Assembly (NCBI RefSeq): GCF_024347455.1
Contig: NZ_AP025483.1
Location: forward strand, 2,542,001-2,606,000
Reading direction: 5' to 3'
From: Vibrio echinoideorum
GTDB lineage: Bacteria > Pseudomonadota > Gammaproteobacteria > Enterobacterales > Vibrionaceae
Length of the DNA: 64,000 bases
Shown: in pieces, positions 37,136 through 47,279 of the stretch
Position numbering within the stretch: position 1 is the stretch's first letter
How the letters are laid out: each line of letters opens with the position of its first letter
Made by a program: the position numbers and the translations under genes
The notes under the pieces: model-generated
Seen by the model: the letters and a program-made list of their open reading frames with translations, nothing else
Databases searched by the model: none
What the model was told of the DNA's origin: nothing

Positions 37136-39313
37136 TTAAATTCTTGACGCAGCTGCGTACTGCTTCAACAAGTCCGGCACATCTAGAATCAATGCAATGT
37201 GTCCGTCACTTGTAATTGTCGCGCCTGCCATTCCTGGCGTGCCTTGTAGTAGTTTATCAAGTGGCTTGATGACTACTTCTTCTTGACCAATAAGCGTATC
37301 GACAACAAAACCAACACGTTGACTACCAAGTTGTACGATAACAACATGTCCGTGCCCTTTGCGTAGCTCAACAATGCCCGCTTTAGGTGCCAGCCAGTTT
37401 TGCAAGTAGAACAACGGAATAGACTTATCGCGAACGATGATAGTCAGCTGACCATCAACCACATTTGTGCGGCTTAAATCTAAGTGGAAGATCTCGTTTA
37501 CAGATGCCAATGGCAATGCGAATGGGTGACCTGCAACACCGACCATCAAAGTTGGTAGAATCGCTAGAGTCAATGGAACCTTGATCGTAATCTTGGTGCC
37601 TTGTCCCATCTCTGAATCGATATCAATCGAGCCATTCAGTGTGTTGATCGCTGTTTTCACAACGTCCATGCCTACACCACGACCTGAGATATCCGAGATC
37701 TGCTCTTTGCTTGAGAAGCCAGGAGCAAAAATCAGGTTGAAGCACTCTTTATTTGATAAACGAGATGCGGCATCTTCGTCCATCAGACCACGTTTAACCG
37801 CAATAGCACGAAGCTTATCAGGGTCCATACCACCACCGTCATCAACGATAGCCAGTTCAATGTGGTCACCTTCTTGAGAGGCGGAAAGAATCACTTTACC
37901 CGTTTGTGATTTACCCACAGCAACACGGTCTTCCGGCATTTCAATACCATGGTCGACAGAGTTTCTCACCAAGTGAATCAGGGGATCAGCAAGTGCTTCA
38001 ACTAAGTTCTTATCAAGGTCCGTCTCTTCACCGCGCATCTCAAGAACAATGTCTTTCTTCAAGCTACGAGCAAGGTCGCGGACAACTCGAGGGAAACGAC
38101 CAAATACTTTCTTGATCGGTTGCATACGAGTCTTCATTACCGCGCCTTGTAGGTCTGCGGTAACAACATCTAAGTTAGAGACGGCTTTCGCCATTTCTTC
38201 ATCGTTACTGTTTAAGCCTAGGCTCACAAGTCGGTTACGAACCAACACCAATTCACCCACCATGTTCATGATGGTATCAAGTGTTGATGTATCGACACGA
38301 ACCGTTGCGTCGGCTTGTTGTTTCTTCGCTGGCGTTTTAACTTCAGCTTTCGCGGGTGCTGCTTTTACAGCGACGGGCGCAGATGGCTGAGGCTTCGGCT
38401 TTGGAGCTGCTTGTGGAGCAGGAGCAACAGGCTCAGGCTTCGCTGCGGCAGGTTTAGTGGCCGCATCCAGCTCTTCAATAGTTGGCCCATTACCTGAACC
38501 ATGTAACTGGTCAAGTAACTTCTCAAACTCTTCATCGCTCATCAGATCATCACCTTCAGACTTCGCCGAAACTGGTGCGGCAGAAGGTGCTGGCGGAGCT
38601 GGTGGCGCTAAACTTACCGCTGTCGGGCTTTTACCCGCACCATGCAGTTCATCTAATAATTTTTCAAATTCGTCGTCAGTAATATCACCGCTGTCAGAAA
38701 CTGACTGAGGTGCTGGCGGCGGTGTTGGGGTAGAAGCCGTTGTCGGTGAGCCACCTTTGCCATGAAGTTCATCAAGTAGGCGCTCAAACTCATCTTCAGA
38801 GATATCATCAACTGAAGATGCATTAAGGCTTGAGCTTTCAACGATTGGTTCAGCAGGCGTCTCAAAAACTGGCTCAGCGATTACTGGGGCTGGGGACTCT
38901 ACTAGGGCAACTTCATCGGCAGACTGTGGTTTACAGAGACGGTGAAGCTCATCCAATAAAACTTGATCAGCTGGCACTAAAGGCTCCTGATCTTGCACGG
39001 CTTGAAACTGTACATTTACTGTATCTAGAGCGCGTAGCATCGTATCCATCAAACCTGACGTTACGCTGCGTTGGCCGTTTCTTAGAATGTCGAACACATT
39101 CTCAGCACCATGACAAGTATCCACCAGCTCAGTTAATGCTAGGAAACCAGCACCACCTTTTACTGTATGGAAACCACGGAAAATAGCATTTAATAGGTCT
39201 TTGTCGTCAGGATTATTCTCAAGCTCTACCAGTTGTTCTGATAAGAGTTCAAGGATTTCTCCTGCTTCGACTAAAAAGTCCTGAAGAATATCTTCGTCTA
39301 AATCGTAGCTCAT
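37136..39313 (-). CDS. cheA: chemotaxis histidine kinase CheA
   Basis: The central chemotaxis kinase, 725 residues. The P1 domain has phospho-His49 in [13 protein letters not shown]. Instead of a normal P2 there is a long Pro/Ala-rich linker with three copies of a D-[DE]EFE[KR]LLD[EQ]LHG motif (about 169-191, 209-231, 255-278), in the place of the ParP-binding LID region described for Vibrio CheA. P3 dimerisation and P4 kinase follow ([29 protein letters not shown]), then the P5 CheW-like domain. It phosphorylates CheY and CheB from this operon. Confidence 0.95.
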   Translation of the reverse strand: MSYDLDEDILQDFLVEAGEILELLSEQLVELENNPDDKDLLNAIFRGFHTVKGGAGFLALTELVDTCHGAENVFDILRNGQRSVTSGLMDTMLRALDTVNVQFQAVQDQEPLVPADQVLLDELHRLCKPQSADEVALVESPAPVIAEPVFETPAEPIVESSSLNASSVDDISEDEFERLLDELHGKGGSPTTASTPTPPPAPQSVSDSGDITDDEFEKLLDELHGAGKSPTAVSLAPPAPPAPSAAPVSAKSEGDDLMSDEEFEKLLDQLHGSGNGPTIEELDAATKPAAAKPEPVAPAPQAAPKPKPQPSAPVAVKAAPAKAEVKTPAKKQQADATVRVDTSTLDTIMNMVGELVLVRNRLVSLGLNSNDEEMAKAVSNLDVVTADLQGAVMKTRMQPIKKVFGRFPRVVRDLARSLKKDIVLEMRGEETDLDKNLVEALADPLIHLVRNSVDHGIEMPEDRVAVGKSQTGKVILSASQEGDHIELAIVDDGGGMDPDKLRAIAVKRGLMDEDAASRLSNKECFNLIFAPGFSSKEQISDISGRGVGMDVVKTAINTLNGSIDIDSEMGQGTKITIKVPLTLAILPTLMVGVAGHPFALPLASVNEIFHLDLSRTNVVDGQLTIIVRDKSIPLFYLQNWLAPKAGIVELRKGHGHVVIVQLGSQRVGFVVDTLIGQEEVVIKPLDKLLQGTPGMAGATITSDGHIALILDVPDLLKQYAAASRI
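38480..38809. repeat. three internal repeats encoding the CheA linker motif
   Basis: The segment encodes three copies of EFE[KR]LLD[EQ]LHGxGxxPT separated by Pro/Ala-rich spacers of about 20 residues. The codons differ between copies, so the repetition is kept at the protein level. Confidence 0.85.
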
Positions 39314-39322
39314 ACGTTACCT

Positions 39323-40054
39323 TTAAAATCCAAGACTGGATAACAAATCGTCGACTTCATCTTGAGATGCAACAGCGTCTTCGCGTTCTTCTGGGTTCAA
39401 AATTGGACCTTCAGGAGCAATAGACGCTTTCTTCTCTGATTTTGGCGTTGGCTCTACCTGATTCGCACCGAATACAGTAAGAATCTCGACCAAACGTCCT
39501 TCAACCTCATTTACCAAGGTAATAACTTTGCTAATTATCTGCCCAGTTAAATCTTGGAAATCCTGAGCCATCAAGATTTCAGTCAGTTGTCCACGTAGTT
39601 CGGTACTATCGCCTTCTACTTGGACAAGCAATCCATCAATGCGGTGACATAAAGCTTTAAATTGTGCCAGCTCAATGCGGCCATGCATCAGTTCATTCCA
39701 TTGAGGCCTTACTTGAAGTAAACACTCGTGTAGGTTGTCTGCTATTGGCATACAGCGATCGACAGCGTCCATCGTTTTATTTGCCGCAACTTCCGTTTTA
39801 TCAATGACATATTGAAGGCGATCCCTTGCATCAGGGATTTCATCATTTGCGATAACGCTGATGCGCTCATCGAAATTAAATTGTGTCAAAGAGTCATGGA
39901 GGTCACGAGTCAAACTACCTATTTCTTGAAGCATTGGATTGTCTTGAAGACTAAAGTTGTCTTCATAAATGCTTCTAACAAGAGAATCAGCACCTTGCTG
40001 CTCGTCGTTCTCAAGCAGCTCTACTAATTGTTTTGCTTGTTCTAATGAAATCAT
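39323..40054 (-). CDS. cheZ: CheY-phosphate phosphatase CheZ
   Basis: It dephosphorylates CheY-P to end the signal, 243 residues, mostly a long helical hairpin. The catalytic segment TEILMAQDFQDLTGQIISKV includes Asp and the Gln that orients water. The C-terminal DEVDDLLSSLGF is the CheY-binding peptide. MISLEQAKQLVELLEN at 40054 matches family starts; an ATG eight codons upstream is also open. Confidence 0.93.
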   Translation of the reverse strand: MISLEQAKQLVELLENDEQQGADSLVRSIYEDNFSLQDNPMLQEIGSLTRDLHDSLTQFNFDERISVIANDEIPDARDRLQYVIDKTEVAANKTMDAVDRCMPIADNLHECLLQVRPQWNELMHGRIELAQFKALCHRIDGLLVQVEGDSTELRGQLTEILMAQDFQDLTGQIISKVITLVNEVEGRLVEILTVFGANQVEPTPKSEKKASIAPEGPILNPEEREDAVASQDEVDDLLSSLGF

Positions 40055-40160
40055 CCTGAGTTCGGCCTTACTCCGCATACTGTGTACGCTTAGGCTATCG
40101 AGATAAACAGATAACTTTTCTGTCAGTGTTTACCTAGAGGTGCCTAAAACTTATTGATGC

Positions 40161-40541
40161 TTATAAGCGATCAAAAATCTTATCAAGTTTCTCTTTCAGC
40201 GTTGCAGCAGTGAAAGGCTTCACAATGTAACCATTTACACCCGCTTGAGCTGCTTCAATGATCTGCTCACGCTTCGCTTCTGCTGTGATCATAAGCACTG
40301 GAAGGTGCTTAAGTTCCGCATCCGCGCGAATGTGTTTTAGCAGGTCAATACCTTGCATGCCAGGCATGTTCCAGTCAGTTACCACGAAATCAAATTCGCC
40401 TTTTTTCAGCATAGGTAATGCGGTCAAGCCATCATCTGCTTCTTGAGTGTTGTTGAAACCTAGATCACGAAGTAGGTTTTTAACAATTCGGCGCATCGTT
40501 GAAAAGTCATCAACAATGAGAATTTTCATGTTTTTGTTCAA
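40161..40541 (-). CDS. cheY: chemotaxis response regulator CheY
   Basis: A single receiver domain of 126 residues that binds the flagellar switch (FliM) when phosphorylated. It has the acidic pair DD in [12 protein letters not shown], phospho-Asp in [11 protein letters not shown], Thr in MITAEAKRE and Lys in [11 protein letters not shown]. The TTG at 40541 is chosen because GGAGG lies five bases upstream, giving an N-terminal [10 protein letters not shown]. The ATG at 40529 is too far from a ribosome site, and a GTG at 40553 would overlap it. It resembles V. cholerae CheY3, the copy that controls swimming. Confidence 0.93.
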   Translation of the reverse strand: MNKNMKILIVDDFSTMRRIVKNLLRDLGFNNTQEADDGLTALPMLKKGEFDFVVTDWNMPGMQGIDLLKHIRADAELKHLPVLMITAEAKREQIIEAAQAGVNGYIVKPFTAATLKEKLDKIFDRL

Positions 40542-40570
40542 ATTAGCCTCCACTGAGTAAATCAGTGTTG

Positions 40571-41305
40571 TTAGTCGTTCTGTGTCCAAGCACTTAACTT
40601 AGTGCGTAAACGCTGCATAGATTGGCTCAGTATTTGGCTAACGCGAGATTCGCTGACACCTAACACTTCCCCAATCTCTTTTAAATTGAGTTCTTCGTCG
40701 TAATAAAGCGAAAGCACTAGGCCTTCCCTTTCTGGAAGCTGTTTTATTGAATCGATCAAAGCTTGGCGGAATGACTCATCAGCAACGCCTTGAAAAGGCG
40801 TGTTATCTTGAGAATCTTCATTCGGAGATATTACATCATCTGAGACGCCTAAATCTTCGATCCCAACCAGTCTTGAGCAATTAATATCCGTTAAAGCACT
40901 ATGATATTGGTCTAAACTGAGTCCCATATGCTTTGCCACTTCGGCATCACTTGGGTCGCGGTTGAGAGTCCCCTCCAATTTCGCGATTGCACTGCTGATT
41001 TCTCGGTTATTTTTATGAACCGATCTTGGTACCCAATCCCCACGACGAATGTCATCCAACATCGCCCCGCGAATTCGGATGCCTGCATACGTCTCAAAGC
41101 TTGCGCCTTTGGTACCATCATAGTTTTGTTGCGCTTCAATCAAGCCGATCATGCCGGCTTGAATTAAGTCATCAACCAATACATTAGGCGGTAATCGCCC
41201 CAACAAGTGATGAGCGATACGTTTAACCAACACAGAGTACTTCTCAAAAAAAGCCTGTTGGCTATTGTGATTAGCATGCTGGTCGTAAGTAAGCGCTTTA
41301 TTCAC
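40571..41305 (-). CDS. fliA: flagellar sigma factor FliA (sigma-28)
   Basis: It directs late flagellar and chemotaxis promoters, 244 residues. Region 2 is [31 protein letters not shown], region 3 carries [30 protein letters not shown], and region 4 includes [28 protein letters not shown]. The GTG at 41305 (MNKALTY) has AGAGGA upstream; a TTG one codon earlier is an alternative. The start overlaps the flhG end. Confidence 0.95.
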   Translation of the reverse strand: MNKALTYDQHANHNSQQAFFEKYSVLVKRIAHHLLGRLPPNVLVDDLIQAGMIGLIEAQQNYDGTKGASFETYAGIRIRGAMLDDIRRGDWVPRSVHKNNREISSAIAKLEGTLNRDPSDAEVAKHMGLSLDQYHSALTDINCSRLVGIEDLGVSDDVISPNEDSQDNTPFQGVADESFRQALIDSIKQLPEREGLVLSLYYDEELNLKEIGEVLGVSESRVSQILSQSMQRLRTKLSAWTQND

Positions 41306-42185
41306 CAAATGGTTCCTCTACAAATTCAGTACGGTTCAGCAGCCTTTCAACGAAAAACTCCAAGTGCCCACTTGGTGTTCTTGGTATTGGCCAGGTCAAT
41401 GCTTTATTTGCCAATGAGCTGATTGCCAATGCAGCAGGAGAGCGAGGATACGCATCTACTACGATTTTCTGTCTCTTGACTGATTGACGTACTTTATCAT
41501 CTAAAGGAATACATGCTACGAGTTCCAGGCTCACATTCAAGAAGCGCTCTGTGACCAAAGTCAACTTTGCAAATAATTCTCGGCCTTCGCGGTAGCTTCT
41601 GACCATATTTGCAACAACTTTGAATCGCTGAACTTGATGCTCTCTACTCAACAGCTTGATTAAGGCATATGCATCTGTAATCGAGGTTGGTTCATCACAA
41701 ACGACCACAACTACATCCTGCGCAGCTCTTGAGAAGCTGATTACCATATCAGATATACCAGCAGCCGTGTCGACAAGTAAGATATCCATCTCATCTTCTA
41801 GCGAACCAAACGCACGAATCAAGCCCGCATGTTGGGCGTGTGACAGTTCAGTCATGCTTTGTGTGCCAGATGTCGCTGGAATTATTCTAATTCCATGCGG
41901 TCCTTCAACAATCGCATCCTTCAGTTCACACTCGCCAGCCAACACATGTCCAAGATTTCGTTTAGAGCGAATACCCAGCATAATGTCTACATTGGCGAGC
42001 CCTAGATCGGCGTCCAGCACCATGACTTTTTTGCCTTGGCGAGCCATACAAATAGCCATACCTAACGTCACATTAGATTTACCTACTCCACCCTTACCAC
42101 CCGTTACAGCAATAACTTTTGTTAATGAAGGCTTGGTTAAGCGACGGAGGCCGCTAGCTTGATCATGTATCATATTTTCATTCAT
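41298..42185 (-). CDS. flhG: flagellar number regulator FlhG (FleN, MinD-like)
   Basis: A MinD-type ATPase of 295 residues that limits polar flagella to one by restraining FlhF and the master activator FlrA. Deviant Walker A GGKGGVGKSN lies near the N-terminus, with VLDADLGLANVDIMLG and LLVDTAAGIS as switches and a C-terminal amphipathic membrane-targeting region. The N-terminal MNENMIHDQASGLRRL matches the DQAxGLR activation motif of FleN/FlhG. ATG 42185 is chosen over longer in-frame starts that would overlap flhF. Confidence 0.94.
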   Translation of the reverse strand: MNENMIHDQASGLRRLTKPSLTKVIAVTGGKGGVGKSNVTLGMAICMARQGKKVMVLDADLGLANVDIMLGIRSKRNLGHVLAGECELKDAIVEGPHGIRIIPATSGTQSMTELSHAQHAGLIRAFGSLEDEMDILLVDTAAGISDMVISFSRAAQDVVVVVCDEPTSITDAYALIKLLSREHQVQRFKVVANMVRSYREGRELFAKLTLVTERFLNVSLELVACIPLDDKVRQSVKRQKIVVDAYPRSPAALAISSLANKALTWPIPRTPSGHLEFFVERLLNRTEFVEEPFGE

Positions 42186-42198
42186 ATTTATCCGCCGC

Positions 42199-43755
42199 CT
42201 AGAGCCCTTCAGAATCGCTATTCCAGTAATGAGGTTCATTCTCTGTAGATTTTTCTAATAACTCGTTAGCCTTAGCAATCATGTACTTTGGCTGAGCTAT
42301 GACGATATCTTCAGGAACTCGTTGACCATTTGCTATGTAAGCAACTGGTAATGCATTTTGTATTACTACACTGATGAACTCTCCTAAACTTAGAGATTCA
42401 TCCAGCTTAGTTAGGATGCATCCCGACAACGGGATTCTTCGAAAGTGTTCTATCGTCTCTTGTAGTACTTTACGTTGCGCGGTTGCGGGCAACACAAGGT
42501 AACTATTAATGACTGAACCACTCTCTTGCATCAATGTGTCTAACTGCTCAGATAAGCGAACATCTCGCTGTCCCATACCGGCAGTATCAACCAGAATTAG
42601 GCGACGATTACGTAATTGATATATTACATCGGCCAATTCACTAGAATCTTTAGCAACTCTTACCGGACAACCCATAATTCGACCATAAATTGATAACTGC
42701 TCATGTGCACCTATGCGATATGTGTCAGTTGTCACTAGTGCAACATTGTCTGCGCCATATTCCATGGCGGCACGTGCAGCTAGTTTAGCAACGGTCGTTG
42801 TTTTACCTACGCCGGTCGGGCCCAGTAAGGCCACAATACCGCCGCGTTTTAAAATATCTTTTTGTGTTACAGAGATTTGGTCAGCAACCAATGCTAGCAA
42901 AGCTTTCCAAGCACGCGCTGGTTTGGTGTCTTCAGGAATGTAGCAGGCCATCTGGTCCGCAAGCTCAGCTGAAACACCCATGCGCTCAAGACGCTTTATC
43001 AGCATCGCTCTCAAAGGTTCGCGACGTTCAACTTCTTGCCACATTAATCCTGATACTTGATGTTCTAACAAGCGACGAATTGAAGTCATCTCTTCACGCA
43101 TCGTTTCCATTTCGGTGTCAGAACCTTTGGATTGAACGGGGTCACGACCACGATCGTAACGAGTAGGATCCAAACGAGGCGCTGGGCGCTCTACTCTGCG
43201 GTCTTCAGCAATCAACTTAGATAGGCCAGTTTCACGAGCAAACGCAGAATCTATATTGCTATTACGAGACGGTGACTGTTGGTTGCTTTGAGACCCTTTA
43301 TGACTAGGCAAGCTTTGATGACCGTGAGACTGATGACTGCTGCCAGTTTGGCGATTAAGTAACGCTGACAACGAATCTTCATTTTCTGCACGATGTTGCG
43401 AATCTTCGTCTGCGCCATGGCTATATTGCTTAAGCATGTTCGCGAAACGCTTGGTCATTGAGCGTCCGCCTTCAGTATTCGACTGTAGGCTGACTTTGTC
43501 ATCATCTAATTGGCGACGTCCTGCAGGAACCGCAGGCGCTGCCATTTGCGTGTATTGACTTTGCGCAGGCTGCTGAGGTTTGTTTAATCTTGGGCTTGCT
43601 GTCGATGGACTAGATTCACCATCAATAGCGGCAACAATTTCCACGCCACCTGCGACCTTTTTGTTAGACATGATCACAGCTTCTGAGCCAAGTTCTTCTT
43701 TAACTTGGAGCAGCGCAGTTCGCATATCTTTTGCAAAAAATCGTTTAATTTTCAA
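42199..43755 (-). CDS. flhF: polar flagellar placement GTPase FlhF
   Basis: An SRP-family GTPase of 518 residues that marks the pole for flagellar assembly. The N-terminal B domain (1-220) starts MKIKRFFAKDMRTALLQVKEELG and continues as a Gln/Ser-rich disordered stretch. The NG domain shows LLGPTGVGKTTTVAKLAAR (G1), TTDTYRIGAHEQL, ILVDTAGMGQRD (G3) and LTKLDES (G4). It lies between flhA and flhG in one operon. Confidence 0.95.
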   Translation of the reverse strand: MKIKRFFAKDMRTALLQVKEELGSEAVIMSNKKVAGGVEIVAAIDGESSPSTASPRLNKPQQPAQSQYTQMAAPAVPAGRRQLDDDKVSLQSNTEGGRSMTKRFANMLKQYSHGADEDSQHRAENEDSLSALLNRQTGSSHQSHGHQSLPSHKGSQSNQQSPSRNSNIDSAFARETGLSKLIAEDRRVERPAPRLDPTRYDRGRDPVQSKGSDTEMETMREEMTSIRRLLEHQVSGLMWQEVERREPLRAMLIKRLERMGVSAELADQMACYIPEDTKPARAWKALLALVADQISVTQKDILKRGGIVALLGPTGVGKTTTVAKLAARAAMEYGADNVALVTTDTYRIGAHEQLSIYGRIMGCPVRVAKDSSELADVIYQLRNRRLILVDTAGMGQRDVRLSEQLDTLMQESGSVINSYLVLPATAQRKVLQETIEHFRRIPLSGCILTKLDESLSLGEFISVVIQNALPVAYIANGQRVPEDIVIAQPKYMIAKANELLEKSTENEPHYWNSDSEGL

Positions 43756-43782
43756 TTCGATCGTCCGTTCTAATTAGGCGGC

Positions 43783-45882
43783 TTAATTACCAACAGCTTG
43801 TACTATGCGTATCTGCTTTTCGTCCGGTATCTCTTGGTAAGATAAAACTCTCAAGCTTGGGATCGTGTTTTTCACGAACTTAGCCAAAGTCGAGCGTAAT
43901 ACACCAGAGGTCAGTAACACAGCTGGCTCCCCTTTCAGCTCTTGCTCTTGTGTGGCGTGGCTGAGAGAACTCTGTAAACGTTCGGCTAAACCAGGTTCGA
44001 TACCAGCAGATTCACCGCCGGATGCCTGCATGGTTTGATGCAAGATTTGTTCCAGCTCAGGAATTAGGGTTATCACAGGTAGTTCTGGCTCTATACCATT
44101 GATTTCTTGAACAATTAGTCGTTTCAATGAGATACGAACAGCCGCTGTCAATATGTCAGGTTCTTGACTCTTACTTGAGTACTCCGACAAAGTTTGGACT
44201 ATCGTTCGAATGTCACGAATTGGAATCGCTTCATTCAATAGATTCTGCAGTACTTTCACCACCACACCAAGTGGCAGTTGATCCGGAACAAAACCTTCAA
44301 CCAGTTTAGGGGTTGAACGACTAAGCATTTCAAGGAGGTTCTGAACTTCTTCGTGACCAATTAGCTGCGATGCATTGTTGGTTAGCTGTTGACTGAGGTG
44401 TGTTGCCAATACTGTTGATGAATCTACAACCGTATAACCTAAGGCTTGCGCATGTTCACGCTGCTCTTCACGAATCCACACCGCTTCAAGGCCAAAAGCA
44501 GGGTCAATCGTCGGCTCGCCATCGATCATCCCGTAGACTTGACCCGGGTTAATGGCTAATTCCATATCAGGCTTAATCTCAGCCTCACCAACAGCGACCC
44601 CCATCAGGGTAATTCGGTAGCTATTTGGCGTCAATTCTAGGTTGTCGCGGATGTGTACCGCTGGGATCAAAAAGCCAAAATCTTGAGAGAGCTTCTTACG
44701 CACCCCTTTTACACGTTCAAGCAGTTCACCGCCTTGATCTCTATCTACAAGAGGAATCAAACGATAACCAACTTCTAAACCAATAATATCGACGGGTTGA
44801 ACATCGTCCCAAGAGAGCTCTTTCTGGGAACCCTTTTCACCGTTAGCCTCAACGGTAGCAGGAAGGTTTGGTTTTTCAGCCTTCTTCTTGTTCTTTTTAT
44901 CGATGTAGTACGCACCCGCGCCCGCAACCAAGGCAAGACTCAAGAATGAGAAATGTGGCATACCAGGAACAATACCCATGATGCCAAGGATAGCGGCAGT
45001 GATCATTAGGGCTTTCGGGTTATCGAACATTTGGAAGACAAGTTGCTCACCCATGTCTTCATCAGTATTTTGACGCGTAACCATCATCGCTGCTGCGATA
45101 GACAATAATAGAGACGGAATTTGTGCAACCAGACCATCACCGATAGTCAATAGTGTGTAGATTTCGATTGCTTCACCAAAACCAAGGTCAAACTGAACCA
45201 TACCAATACTTAAGCCACCAATAATGTTGATGAACAAGATCAAGATACCGGCGATCGCATCACCTTTAACAAACTTAGAGGCACCATCCATCGAGCCGTA
45301 GAAATCGGCTTCCTTGGTTACATCAAAACGGCGGGTACGAGCCTGATCTTGGTCGATCAAACCCGCATTCAAATCGGCATCGATTGCCATTTGTTTACCC
45401 GGTAAAGCGTCCAATGTAAAACGCGCACTTACTTCCGAGATACGACCCGCACCTTTGGTTACAACCATGAAGTTGATGATCATCAGAATCAAGAACACCA
45501 CTAAACCAACCGCATAGTTACCACCAATAACGACGTTACCAAACGCTTCAATAACGTTACCAGCAGCGTCGCCACCTTCATGGCCGTGAAGCAATACCAC
45601 ACGCGTAGAAGCAACGTTCAAGGCTAAACGAAGTAGAGTCGCAATCAAAAGTACGGTAGGAAATGCGGCGAAGTCTAAAGGCCTACGGGTATATACAGAA
45701 ACCAGTAGTACAACCATAGACAGGGCAATATTGAAGGTGAAAAACATATCCAACAAAAATGCTGGAATGGGTAACACCACCATAGCAAGCGTTGAAAGTA
45801 CCATAACGGGTGCGCCAATCGCAGGCATGGCACGGTTAGGGATTTTAGGCAGCTTGTCCGCAAAAGGCAGGGAGAATTTCAT
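43783..45882 (-). CDS. flhA: flagellar type III export gate protein FlhA
   Basis: The largest export-gate subunit, 699 residues. About eight membrane segments occupy 1-330, including the FHIPEP-family stretch (RISEVSARFTLDALPGKQMAIDADLNAG) and the conserved proton-channel acidic residues. The cytoplasmic nonameric domain (about 360-699) binds chaperone-substrate pairs. It is first gene of the flhA-flhF-flhG-fliA-che operon, with a sigma-54 promoter upstream. Confidence 0.95.
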   Translation of the reverse strand: MKFSLPFADKLPKIPNRAMPAIGAPVMVLSTLAMVVLPIPAFLLDMFFTFNIALSMVVLLVSVYTRRPLDFAAFPTVLLIATLLRLALNVASTRVVLLHGHEGGDAAGNVIEAFGNVVIGGNYAVGLVVFLILMIINFMVVTKGAGRISEVSARFTLDALPGKQMAIDADLNAGLIDQDQARTRRFDVTKEADFYGSMDGASKFVKGDAIAGILILFINIIGGLSIGMVQFDLGFGEAIEIYTLLTIGDGLVAQIPSLLLSIAAAMMVTRQNTDEDMGEQLVFQMFDNPKALMITAAILGIMGIVPGMPHFSFLSLALVAGAGAYYIDKKNKKKAEKPNLPATVEANGEKGSQKELSWDDVQPVDIIGLEVGYRLIPLVDRDQGGELLERVKGVRKKLSQDFGFLIPAVHIRDNLELTPNSYRITLMGVAVGEAEIKPDMELAINPGQVYGMIDGEPTIDPAFGLEAVWIREEQREHAQALGYTVVDSSTVLATHLSQQLTNNASQLIGHEEVQNLLEMLSRSTPKLVEGFVPDQLPLGVVVKVLQNLLNEAIPIRDIRTIVQTLSEYSSKSQEPDILTAAVRISLKRLIVQEINGIEPELPVITLIPELEQILHQTMQASGGESAGIEPGLAERLQSSLSHATQEQELKGEPAVLLTSGVLRSTLAKFVKNTIPSLRVLSYQEIPDEKQIRIVQAVGN

Positions 45883-45957
45883 AAATCTGGGCAGTTTCGC
45901 TATGTTGTAGCTATCTCACCAAGCGAATTGAGGCTCAGGTCTAAGCTATGTTGCAAT

Positions 45958-46017
45958 GGTTTAAAATGATCAGGTTTAAAATAGTCAACTTTATAACGAT
46001 CAGCTTTATAATGTTCG
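45958..46017. repeat. 15-base tandem repeat in the flhA leader
   Basis: Four units with exact 15-base spacing start at 45958, 45973, 45988 and 46003 (GGTTTAAAATGATCA, GGTTTAAAATAGTCA, ACTTTATAACGATCA, GCTTTATAATGTTCG). They end where transcription from the upstream sigma-54 promoter should start, so the whole array would be in the leader RNA of flhA. The rest of 45883-46139 contains only this promoter region. Confidence 0.8.
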
Positions 46018-46028
46018 GGGTTGATATA

Positions 46029-46042
46029 GCAAACACTGTACC
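46029..46042 (-). promoter_or_regulatory. sigma-54 promoter of the flhA operon
   Basis: TTGGTACAGTGTTTGCT on the minus strand has GG-N10-GC at the required spacing and a good TTTGC -12 element. It lies about 150 bases before the flhA start. FlrA or FlrC is the likely activator. Confidence 0.75.
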
Positions 46043-46139
46043 AACATCTCACGTCAATTTATTGCCATCACCTCAATAAAAAGAGGCTTTGTCATCTCGG
46101 TATTATCAGCCTTCATTCAGCTGAGCTCAAGCAATTGAT

Positions 46140-47270
46140 CTAATGACGTAAGTCAGGTGGGATCGGCATATTAGAATCTTGCAATTTTGGCCTATCACCA
46201 CCTTTTTTTCGGTACTGTTTAAGCTGGAATACATATGCAAGAACTTGCGCCACTGCCGTAAATAGACCGTCAGGAATTTGTTGTTCCAACTCAGTGGTGT
46301 GATAAAGCGCTCTAGCCAACGGCGGTGCTGGAATAATATAGATGTCATTTTCACGGGCGATTTCACGGATCTTCATCGCCATATGGTCAACCCCTTTAGC
46401 GACCACAATTGGTGCCTTGTCTTGATTCTGCTTATAACGCAAAGCCACTGAAAAGTGCTCGGGGTTAGTAACAATCACATCCGCTTGAGGAACATCCGCC
46501 ATCATACGTCGTTGAGCGGCTTCCCGTTGTAGCATGCGAATTCGACCTTTAACTTCGGGCTTACCTTCGGTGTCTTTGAATTCATCTTTGACTTCTTGTT
46601 TGGTCATCTTCAGTTGATCCGCGTGTTGCCAGATCTGGAATGGGATATCAATGGCTACCACGATGAGTAAAGTACAACTGATCAATAGAATGAAGTTAAG
46701 CAATATATCTAAAGCGTGGAATATATTCTGCGGGTACACATCCAGGCTCAGCTGCATCAAATCGTGCTGAGAAGCTTGAATGAGATAAATGGCCATGCCC
46801 GATACTAGGGCTACCTTCAAAATAGATTTCAGTAGTTCGACCCAACTTTGTAGGCCAAACATACGCTTGATACCACTCAATGGATTTAGCTTAGACGCTT
46901 TAGGCATCGCTGCTTGCATCGAAAAGTTAACCCCACCAACGCCAGCAGCGCCGATAACTGCAGCAACGAACAAAGTAATAAGGATCAAGAATAAAGGAAA
47001 CAATAGGTTCACCAATGCGCCACCCGCTATTTCTAGGAGTTTATTGGTATCAAATATTTCGTCACGGCTCAGAGAAAACAAGCGTTGCATGGCCTCGAAC
47101 AAAGCCTTCGCCATTGATTCGCCAAACCACATTAAGGAAATTGCACCGACAATGAGTACCGACGCCGACGCTAACTCTTTTGATCTTGCAACCTGCCCTT
47201 TTTCTTTGGCCTGTTGCAAGCGTTTGGGCGTGGCGTCTTCTGTGCGTTCTTGACCGTCTGACTCTGCCAT
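46140..47270 (-). CDS. flhB: flagellar type III export switch protein FlhB
   Basis: The export gate/specificity switch protein, 376 residues with four membrane segments (about 36-55, 88-108, 145-165, 190-212) and a cytoplasmic domain. The self-cleavage site is NPEH (269-272) instead of the usual NPTH. GVGGVNFS and the GIKRMFG loop are as in the family. The C-terminal tail beyond the domain is longer than in E. coli-type proteins and very polar. It is last of the fliKLMNOPQR-flhB transcript. Confidence 0.95.
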   Translation of the reverse strand: MAESDGQERTEDATPKRLQQAKEKGQVARSKELASASVLIVGAISLMWFGESMAKALFEAMQRLFSLSRDEIFDTNKLLEIAGGALVNLLFPLFLILITLFVAAVIGAAGVGGVNFSMQAAMPKASKLNPLSGIKRMFGLQSWVELLKSILKVALVSGMAIYLIQASQHDLMQLSLDVYPQNIFHALDILLNFILLISCTLLIVVAIDIPFQIWQHADQLKMTKQEVKDEFKDTEGKPEVKGRIRMLQREAAQRRMMADVPQADVIVTNPEHFSVALRYKQNQDKAPIVVAKGVDHMAMKIREIARENDIYIIPAPPLARALYHTTELEQQIPDGLFTAVAQVLAYVFQLKQYRKKGGDRPKLQDSNMPIPPDLRH

Positions 47271-47279
47271 TTCAGTCTC

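Noticed and set aside
45960..46020. Open reading through the 15-base repeats giving a hydrophobic IIKLI-like peptide
   Set aside because: The frame has no ATG, GTG or TTG with a ribosome site before it and ends within a few codons after the array.
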